This document shows, one piece after another, positions 6,173 through 11,252 of a stretch of DNA of 11,252 bases. This DNA is from Desulfobacterales bacterium. Lineage in GTDB: Bacteria > Desulfobacterota > Desulfobacteria > Desulfobacterales > JASFBJ01. The notes under the pieces were generated by a model. It was not told the origin of the DNA. It did no database searches and saw only the letters and a program-made list of their open reading frames with translations. The number at the start of each line of letters is the position of its first letter. Position 1 is the stretch's first letter. Location of the stretch: assembly GCA_030149585.1 (NCBI GenBank), contig JASFBJ010000102.1:1-11252 (forward strand), written 5' to 3'. The position numbers and the translations under genes were made by a program.

Positions 6173-7820
6173 TTCAAAACAAAAACCAATAGGATTACTG
6201 CTCAAAGAAAAGGGCCTGATTACTGAAAACCACATCCAGTATGCCTTGCAGGAGCAAAAAATTACTAAAGAAAAACTTGGCGAGCTGCTTGAACGTCTGG
6301 GCTTTGTAACTGATCACGATGTGGTAAATACCTTAGCTGATCAATATAAGGTTGAGTATCGTAATCTGGAAGAATTAATTCCAGATGAAAAAATATTAAA
6401 ACTTTTTAATAAAAATATTTGTTTGAAAAACCTTTTTTTGCCGATCAGCAAAGAAGAAAATCATATACTGGTTGCTGCCTATAATGTTAAGGACCCCCGA
6501 CTTGGCCAGTTGATATCCCGGCAGACAGGTCTTGTGCCGAAAATTTTTATTGCCGAACAAAAAAAAATAATCAATGCCATTAATAAATTTTTTTATTTTT
6601 TGGAAAATCCAATTGACAAGCTGATTGAAACTGAAGTCAGAATCCTTGCTCAGGACGTGGAAATGGCCAGAGGGATGGATAACTTGATAAAATTGCTGTT
6701 TCACCTGGCCGTTAAAATGCGGGCAACTGATATTCATATCAGGCCAATGAAAAAGGCAATTAATATAGCTTTTCGGATAGATGGTGTTATGAATTCCATC
6801 ATGGCCATGCCCCCAAACCTGAACAGATTGACAGCCGGCATCAAGATGCGGGCCAAGATGGATATCGCAGAACAAAGATTGCCTCAGGATGGGCGTTTCA
6901 GCGCAACTATTTTAAATAACAGGTACGATTTCAGAATTTCAACAGTGGTCACGCCCCAGGGAGAAAATATAGTTATCCGTATTTTACCACTGGAAAATGT
7001 TGGGGTCGGCATGCAGCAACTTGGTTTTTATAAAGATCATCTCCAACTGGTTTCCAATATGTTTAATGAACCTTTTGGCATTATTTTACTTACAGGCCCG
7101 ACTGGTTCCGGAAAATCAACTACCCTTTACGCTGGAATTCGCAATCTTAATCTATTGGAAAAAAATGTATTAACTGTGGAAGAACCTATTGAGTACGAAA
7201 TACCCCTGCTTCGTCAGACCCAGGTTAATGAAAAAGCCGGATATACCTTTGCCAATGCAATTCGCTATTTTTTAAGGCATGATCCAGATGTGATTCTGGT
7301 TGGCGAAATAAGGGATTCGGAAACAGCTGCTACAGCAGTCACAGCTTCCACCACAGGGCACCTGGTTCTTTCTACCTTGCATACCAACAGCGCCTTAGGG
7401 TCTATTCCGCGACTGCGGGATTTAGGTGTACGGCCCTATTTAATAGCTGACTCTCTGGTTGGAGTAGTCAGCCAAAGGCTGGTTCGCAAAATCTGTAATT
7501 CGTGTAAAGCCGGCTATCAGCCATCTGAAAAGGAAAAAGCCTATCTGGATGATTATGCCATTGACACTCTCTATAAGGGTACTGGTTGCGAGGTTTGCAG
7601 TGGTTCTGGATATTTTGGCCGTACTCTGGTCTATGAAATATTCACAGTTAATCAGGAAATATCAAGACTGATCGAACACGAGGCTGAATTGAGCCAGATT
7701 ATGGATAAGGTCTGGAATTATGGTTATGTGAGTATATTTGATGTAATGACGGCAAAAATAAAAGACGGGATTACAACTGTTGAAGAGTCTGTCCGAATTT
7801 TAGGTAATATAAGACAATAA
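6165..7820 (+). CDS. mshE: MSHA pilus extension ATPase MshE (GspE/PilB family)
   Basis: A 551-residue hexameric secretion ATPase that powers pilus extension on the cytoplasmic face. The N-terminal MshEN domain carries two c-di-GMP-binding-type motifs: one with G10, G17, L28 and Q31, and a second, closer to consensus, with K37-L38-G39, G46-F47-V48, L57 and Q60. The C-terminal ATPase has Walker A GPTGSGKST (311-319), Walker B 'DPDVILVGEIRD' (373-384) and the His box 'STLHTNS' (403-409). A zinc-type tetracysteine motif has C444/C447 and C475/C478. Length and domain order match PilB/MshE/GspE. The tetracysteine does not separate them, but the MSHA neighbours favour MshE. The ATG at 6165 lies in the end of the preceding gene, with no Shine-Dalgarno, so translational coupling is likely. 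Confidence 0.94.
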   Translation: MDNSKQKPIGLLLKEKGLITENHIQYALQEQKITKEKLGELLERLGFVTDHDVVNTLADQYKVEYRNLEELIPDEKILKLFNKNICLKNLFLPISKEENHILVAAYNVKDPRLGQLISRQTGLVPKIFIAEQKKIINAINKFFYFLENPIDKLIETEVRILAQDVEMARGMDNLIKLLFHLAVKMRATDIHIRPMKKAINIAFRIDGVMNSIMAMPPNLNRLTAGIKMRAKMDIAEQRLPQDGRFSATILNNRYDFRISTVVTPQGENIVIRILPLENVGVGMQQLGFYKDHLQLVSNMFNEPFGIILLTGPTGSGKSTTLYAGIRNLNLLEKNVLTVEEPIEYEIPLLRQTQVNEKAGYTFANAIRYFLRHDPDVILVGEIRDSETAATAVTASTTGHLVLSTLHTNSALGSIPRLRDLGVRPYLIADSLVGVVSQRLVRKICNSCKAGYQPSEKEKAYLDDYAIDTLYKGTGCEVCSGSGYFGRTLVYEIFTVNQEISRLIEHEAELSQIMDKVWNYGYVSIFDVMTAKIKDGITTVEESVRILGNIRQ

Positions 7821-7825
7821 AGAAT

Positions 7826-9061
7826 ATGAACTATTATAGATATAAATTAATAGAAACAAACGGCATGGTACTTTCCGGAGTTATCAAACTTCCATATAAG
7901 GATATCATGTCCGCCATTTCCTATCTTGAAAGAGAAGGAAGGCTGACAATCTATGTTAAAAAAATGGGGCTTTTAGGATCCATGCTGCTAAAACTTTTTT
8001 CATTAAAGCTTAAGCGGAGCAGCTTATCCGGTTCGGCTTTAGCGGAACTGTTAAATAACATGGCCTTAATGCTCCGTTCAGGAATGCCTTTGACCACTGC
8101 TTTGGAAGAATCAGCTGCTGGCTCGGAAATATCCGATGTGTCCGGTGATTTAAATGATATTATTTTAAATATAAAAGGAGGAATGACATTTTCCGAGGCA
8201 GCTCAAAATTATCCAAGGCTTTTCCCTAAAAATGTTCTATACCTGATTCGCATGGGAGAGGAAACCGGACATCTGGATAAGATGCTCAAAGATGCAGCAG
8301 AGCATCTTAAACGCATGCAAACCATTATAAGCGATACCAAACAGGCTCTTTTATATCCGGCTTTTGTGTTTATTGCCATGGGTGCCGGTATTGGATTCTG
8401 GTTTTATTATGTAGTTCCCCGAATTGTCTCACTGTTTAGCGAAATGGATGTAACTTTGCCTGCAGTGACTGTTCTTTTGATTAAATTTTCTGATTTTATA
8501 CAAAATTATGCTCTAATTATTTTAGCAGGAATTATTGCTGCTATATTAACTCTCGCATCTATCCACAAAGTCAGTCTGGGGTTTAGAAAATTATGCGACT
8601 CTTTTTTATTAAAATTGCCGGTTGTAGGCACCATCCTGACAGCCTCGATCCTTGCTTTTATAACCGAGTATTTTGCCATGCTGATGAATGCCGGAGTTGA
8701 ATTGATGAAATCGATCAGTATTTTATCCGACTCTGTTAAAAATGAAATTTACAGTGAAAAAATGCTTAATATCGGTAAAAATATTGCCAAAGGGGAAAGT
8801 ATTGCCGACTCTTTTACCAAAGCTGAAATTTTTCCAACCTTTGTTATCCGAATGATTAACATAGGAGAAATAAGCGGTAATATGACTGAGCAGCTTAATT
8901 ATATTTCGCAAGAGTACAGCAACAAGCTCAGGGTTCTGGTCGCTACTCTCGGAAAGATGATTGAGCCGATTGTGCTGATAACGGCTGGAATAATATTTGC
9001 TGTAATGATAGGCGCCCTTTTGCTGCCCGTATATGATCTGGTGGGCGGTGTTAGCGGGTAA
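7826..9061 (+). CDS. mshG: MshG/GspF/PilC-family inner-membrane platform protein
   Basis: A 411-residue polytopic protein that anchors the pilus machine and couples ATPase motion to pilin addition. Two GspF domains are visible. The first includes 'LNNMALMLRSGMPLTTALEE' and 'FPKNVLYLIRMGEETGHLD'. The second repeats the pattern with 'FAMLMNAGVELMKSISIL' and 'FPTFVIRMINIGEISGNM'. Membrane helices lie near residues 172-198, 225-250 and 380-405, and the C-terminus 'LLLPVYDLVGGV' is the usual family ending. It starts 5 bases after mshE, with only a weak AAAGAA site. No pilin gene follows it, unlike in Vibrio where mshF, mshB and mshA come next. The family is certain; the MshG name follows from context. 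Confidence 0.93.
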   Translation: MNYYRYKLIETNGMVLSGVIKLPYKDIMSAISYLEREGRLTIYVKKMGLLGSMLLKLFSLKLKRSSLSGSALAELLNNMALMLRSGMPLTTALEESAAGSEISDVSGDLNDIILNIKGGMTFSEAAQNYPRLFPKNVLYLIRMGEETGHLDKMLKDAAEHLKRMQTIISDTKQALLYPAFVFIAMGAGIGFWFYYVVPRIVSLFSEMDVTLPAVTVLLIKFSDFIQNYALIILAGIIAAILTLASIHKVSLGFRKLCDSFLLKLPVVGTILTASILAFITEYFAMLMNAGVELMKSISILSDSVKNEIYSEKMLNIGKNIAKGESIADSFTKAEIFPTFVIRMINIGEISGNMTEQLNYISQEYSNKLRVLVATLGKMIEPIVLITAGIIFAVMIGALLLPVYDLVGGVSG

Positions 9062-9105
9062 AAACACACATTTGCCATATCAGCTTTCGGGCATTTCAGG
9101 AAAAA

Positions 9106-9136
9106 TTGATTGAGAAACAAATATTAAAATGATACT
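9106..9136 (+). promoter_or_regulatory. Weak candidate promoter for pgi
   Basis: TTGATT at 9106-9111 and GATACT at 9131-9136 resemble a sigma-70 -35 and -10 pair, with four of six matches in the second box. The 19-base spacing is longer than ideal. The gap after mshG shows no strong terminator, so pgi could also be read through from the pilus operon. This is a suggestion by eye only. Confidence 0.22.
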
Positions 9137-9170
9137 TAGGGCTCGCGCAAAAATTCTTTCTCCTTTAAAA

Positions 9171-9195
9171 AAAGCATAAATGGGGTATTTGCTTT
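9171..9195 (+). other. AT-rich hairpin abutting the pgi start
   Basis: AAAGCA (9171-9176) pairs with TGCTTT (9190-9195), and AAT (9179-9181) with ATT (9187-9189), leaving a small bulge and a five-base loop GGGGT at 9182-9186. The loop holds the only purine-rich ribosome-binding candidate for pgi. The stem ends directly before the ATG at 9196. The structure is real in the sequence but weak (mostly A-U), so any effect on translation is uncertain. Confidence 0.35.
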
Positions 9196-10818
9196 ATGGA
9201 ATTAAATAGATCAAAAGAGTGGCTGGCACTGGAAGAGCATTTTAGCAAACTAAAAGATGTTCATCTTAAAAATCTATTTGAGAATACTCCTGACAGAGTA
9301 AAAAACTTTATTTTTGAGATTCCAGGAATGTACGTGGATATCTCAAAAAACAGGATTACTGAGGAAACCATTCAACTCTTATTGAATCTGGCCAGGTTCG
9401 CGGGTTTGGAAAAGGCGATTGATGATATGTTCACAGGCCAAAAGATTAATGAGACCGAAGATCGGCCTGTACTTCATATTGCCCTTCGCAACCGCTCAAA
9501 TAAGCCGATTTATGTTGCCGGCCGGGATATAATGCCGGATATTAACGCGGTTTTATCGAAAATGGCTGATTTTTCAGAAAAAGTAGGTTCAGGAGAATGG
9601 AAAGGCTTTAGCGGAAAACCAATCAAAAATATTATCAATATCGGGATAGGCGGTTCCGACCTGGGGCCGTCCTTTGCCTGCGAAGCCTTGAAATATTATT
9701 CAAACCGAAATCTAAAAATGAGCTTTGTGTCCAATATTGATCCCACTCATATTGTTGAGACATTGATTGATAAATCCGCCGAAGAAACCCTCTTTATAAT
9801 AGCGTCAAAAACCTTTACTACCCAGGAGACAATGACCAATGCCATGACAGCCCGCAAATGGCTGATCAAGAAAATGAAAGATGATAAGGCCATTGCATCT
9901 CATTTTGTGGCAGTCTCCACCAACAAAAAAGAGGTTGTAAAATTCGGTATTGATCCAGCTAATATGTTTGGCTTCTGGGATTGGGTCGGCGGCAGATACT
10001 CACTAACCTCTGCCATTGGACTGCCGCTTATGATATCCATAGGTTCCCGCAATTTTTTTGATCTTCTGGAAGGCTATCATGCCATGGATTGTCATTTCAG
10101 AAAAACCCCTCTTGAAAAGAATATTCCTGTTCTTTTGGGAATGATTGGTATCTGGTATAATAATTTTTTCAAGGCTGAGTCCCATGTTATTTTACCCTAT
10201 GACCAATATTTACACAGGTTCCCAGCCTATCTTCAACAGGCTGATATGGAAAGTAATGGAAAATCAGTTGCAAAAAATGGTAAAAAAACCAACTACCAAA
10301 CAGGTCCTATCATCTGGGGAGAGCCCGGCACCAACGGCCAGCATGCCTTTTATCAATTGATTCACCAGGGAACCAGGTTAATTCCAGCAGATTTTATAGG
10401 CTTTGTCAGGTCGCTAAATCCACAGGGCGATCATCATCTTAAACTGATTGCAAATCTTTTTGCCCAAACAAGGGCTCTGGCATTTGGCAAAAATGAAAAA
10501 GCAGTACGGGCCGAGGGCATTCAGGATTGGCTTGTGCCTTTTATGTGCTTTGAAGGCAATCGCCCAACCACTACCATCATGCTCGATAAACTTACACCCG
10601 CAAATCTCGGCAAACTGGTTGCACTTTACGAGCATAAAATATTTACTCAGGGAATAATCTGGAATATCTTTTCTTTTGACCAGTGGGGCGTCCAGTTGGG
10701 AAAGGCCATGGCAAATAATATTCTTCCTGAGCTTTCTTCAAACTCAAATAATTTAGAGCATGATTCTTCCACAAATAACTTGATAGAATATTTCAAAAAA
10801 ATGCAAGAACAGCAATAA
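9196..10818 (+). CDS. pgi: Glucose-6-phosphate isomerase
   Basis: A complete 540-residue cytoplasmic enzyme that interconverts glucose 6-phosphate and fructose 6-phosphate in glycolysis, gluconeogenesis and glycogen or envelope sugar supply. It is close to the E. coli length (549). Family motifs run in order: 'NIGIGGSDLGPSFACEAL', 'SKTFTTQETMTNA' for phosphate binding, signature 1 'DWVGGRYSLTSAIG' with R267, the catalytic base E352 in MESNGK, H383 in NGQHAF, and signature 2 'FDQWGVQLGK' with K503. By comparison with rabbit PGI these match Glu357, His388 and Lys518, so the enzyme should be active. The ATG at 9196 is the only good start, because an in-frame TAA lies upstream at 9166-9168. The gene sits 134 bp after mshG and runs convergent to the next gene. 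A functional link to the pilus is not evident. Confidence 0.97.
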   Translation: MELNRSKEWLALEEHFSKLKDVHLKNLFENTPDRVKNFIFEIPGMYVDISKNRITEETIQLLLNLARFAGLEKAIDDMFTGQKINETEDRPVLHIALRNRSNKPIYVAGRDIMPDINAVLSKMADFSEKVGSGEWKGFSGKPIKNIINIGIGGSDLGPSFACEALKYYSNRNLKMSFVSNIDPTHIVETLIDKSAEETLFIIASKTFTTQETMTNAMTARKWLIKKMKDDKAIASHFVAVSTNKKEVVKFGIDPANMFGFWDWVGGRYSLTSAIGLPLMISIGSRNFFDLLEGYHAMDCHFRKTPLEKNIPVLLGMIGIWYNNFFKAESHVILPYDQYLHRFPAYLQQADMESNGKSVAKNGKKTNYQTGPIIWGEPGTNGQHAFYQLIHQGTRLIPADFIGFVRSLNPQGDHHLKLIANLFAQTRALAFGKNEKAVRAEGIQDWLVPFMCFEGNRPTTTIMLDKLTPANLGKLVALYEHKIFTQGIIWNIFSFDQWGVQLGKAMANNILPELSSNSNNLEHDSSTNNLIEYFKKMQEQQ

Positions 10819-10838
10819 TATCCGGGCTTGCAAAGCAC

Positions 10839-10876
10839 GAAAAGCGCAGAAATATCAAAATATTTCTACGCTTTTC
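10839..10876. terminator. 17-bp inverted repeat, probable bidirectional terminator
   Basis: The left arm is 10839-10855 and the right arm 10860-10876, separated by a four-base loop CAAA. Sixteen of seventeen positions pair, with one C/A mismatch at 10847 against 10868. The arms begin GAAAAGCG and end CGCTTTTC. The repeat lies between the pgi stop (10818) and the stop of the convergent minus-strand gene (10942). There is no long T run beyond the stem, only the TTTT inside it, so it is not a textbook intrinsic terminator. Its position and symmetry still make a shared terminator or a 3'-end stabilising hairpin the best reading. Confidence 0.65.
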
Positions 10877-10941
10877 TATCGCAGCCAGGCAGAATGCAAC
10901 AAATAAAAAGAGTCTTTATCTGCTATACTTGATGCTATCGA

Positions 10942-11252
10942 TTATTCTGCTAATAAAAAATCATCCAGATCGTCAACGCTTAAACCAGCATACTCAACAT
11001 CATATCCTTTATAGTAATTAACGAGCTTAACAGATTTTCTTTTCAAATCCGCTGGATTTATTCTATCCGGATTTATTTTTACTTCAGCTATAAATAATTT
11101 TTTATCAAAATCGTTTACAGCCACAATATCAATTTCGTTCAGATACCCTTTTTCCCAGTAATTGCCAACTTTATTATAATTACCTGTAGCGCTTAAACGG
11201 ACATTCCGCACATTTGAGAAAGTATTTTTTGATTTATAAATTGCAAATAAAA
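10942..11252 (-). CDS. C-terminal end of a DUF234-type ATPase (PD-(D/E)XK-like domain), 5' end missing
   Basis: The minus-strand frame is open from the right edge to the TAA at 10942-10944, giving about 103 residues. A GTG at 11211 could be mistaken for a start, but the reading continues upstream without a stop. The sequence matches the C-terminal DUF234 domain found behind archaeal-type P-loop ATPase domains: 'YWEKGYLNEIDIVAVND', then 'KLFIAEVKINPDRINPADL', then 'YYKGYDVEYAGLS'. The spacing of D (11128-11130), E (11083-11085) and K (11077-11079) reads as D-x14-E-x-K, a PD-(D/E)XK nuclease-like arrangement. The ATPase part, if present, is outside the window. The biological role of these proteins is poorly known. 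The gene runs convergent to pgi and is not related to the pilus operon. Calling the family from the tail alone is reasonable but not certain. Confidence 0.7.
   Translation of the reverse strand, partial: LFAIYKSKNTFSNVRNVRLSATGNYNKVGNYWEKGYLNEIDIVAVNDFDKKLFIAEVKINPDRINPADLKRKSVKLVNYYKGYDVEYAGLSVDDLDDFLLAE

Noticed and set aside
6396..6875. 159-codon open frame on the minus strand
   Set aside because: It lies wholly inside mshE, has no ribosome site or recognisable motif, and its residues are what the reverse complement of an AT-rich coding region gives.
6165..7820. Assignment of the ATPase as PilB or type II secretion GspE
   Set aside because: The catalytic domain cannot exclude these, but the MshL secretin, the MshN-like and ExeA/MshM-like genes and the MshEN motifs make MshE the better name.
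8723..9120. Two minus-strand open frames over the end of mshG
   Set aside because: Both are antisense shadows of a conserved membrane protein, with no domain signal.
10877..10941. Possible small gene or promoter in the convergent gap
   Set aside because: There is no open frame of useful length, and promoter-like AT-rich words here point at no gene.
1..11252. CRISPR array, tRNA, rRNA, insertion sequence or attachment site
   Set aside because: No regularly spaced direct repeats, cloverleaf-like segments, ribosomal RNA stretches or transposase-like frames were seen.

Overview
The window is AT-rich (roughly 40% G+C) and comes from a Gram-negative, two-membrane bacterium. The evidence is an outer-membrane secretin lipoprotein, a peptidoglycan-binding assembly ATPase and a full inner-membrane pilus/secretion motor. 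The gene order and the mix of MSHA-pilus and ExeA/GspB-like parts suggest a Desulfobacterota (Desulfobacterales-type) genome. That placement is an inference from memory of similar loci, not a measured result.

Positions 3-9061 hold one tightly packed plus-strand operon for an MSHA-type (mannose-sensitive haemagglutinin-like) type IV pilus or a closely related type II secretion-like machine. In order it encodes: the 3' part of an MshI/GspL/PilN-like inner-membrane platform protein (open at the left edge); a small MshK/GspB-like bitopic protein; the MshL secretin; an MshN/GspB-like TPR protein; a 165-aa unrecognised membrane-anchored protein; an ExeA/MshM-type AAA ATPase with a periplasmic peptidoglycan-binding domain; the MshE extension ATPase with tandem c-di-GMP-binding-type N-terminal motifs; and the MshG/GspF platform protein. 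Most neighbours overlap by 4-14 bases or are separated by only 5-13 bases, so the genes are probably co-transcribed and translationally coupled. The operon promoter and the pilin genes are not in the window and probably lie to the left.

Positions 9062-9195 are a 134-bp gap with no strong terminator. It holds a weak promoter candidate and an AT-rich hairpin just before pgi. Positions 9196-10818 encode a complete glucose-6-phosphate isomerase with all its catalytic residues. Positions 10819-10941 are a convergent gap with a 17-bp inverted repeat that is probably a shared terminator. The last feature, on the minus strand, is the C-terminal end of a DUF234-type archaeal-family ATPase with a PD-(D/E)XK-like motif, open at the right edge.

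As a working model, MshE polymerises pilin through MshG and the MshI/MshK-like platform. The fibre exits through MshL, whose insertion through the cell wall would be helped by the ExeA-type ATPase and the MshN-like partner. c-di-GMP binding by MshE would switch assembly on. No CRISPR array, tRNA, rRNA or insertion sequence was seen. The least explained parts are the 165-aa protein, the prepilin-like N-terminus of the MshK/GspB-like protein, and the long A9 tracts in the pilus genes.
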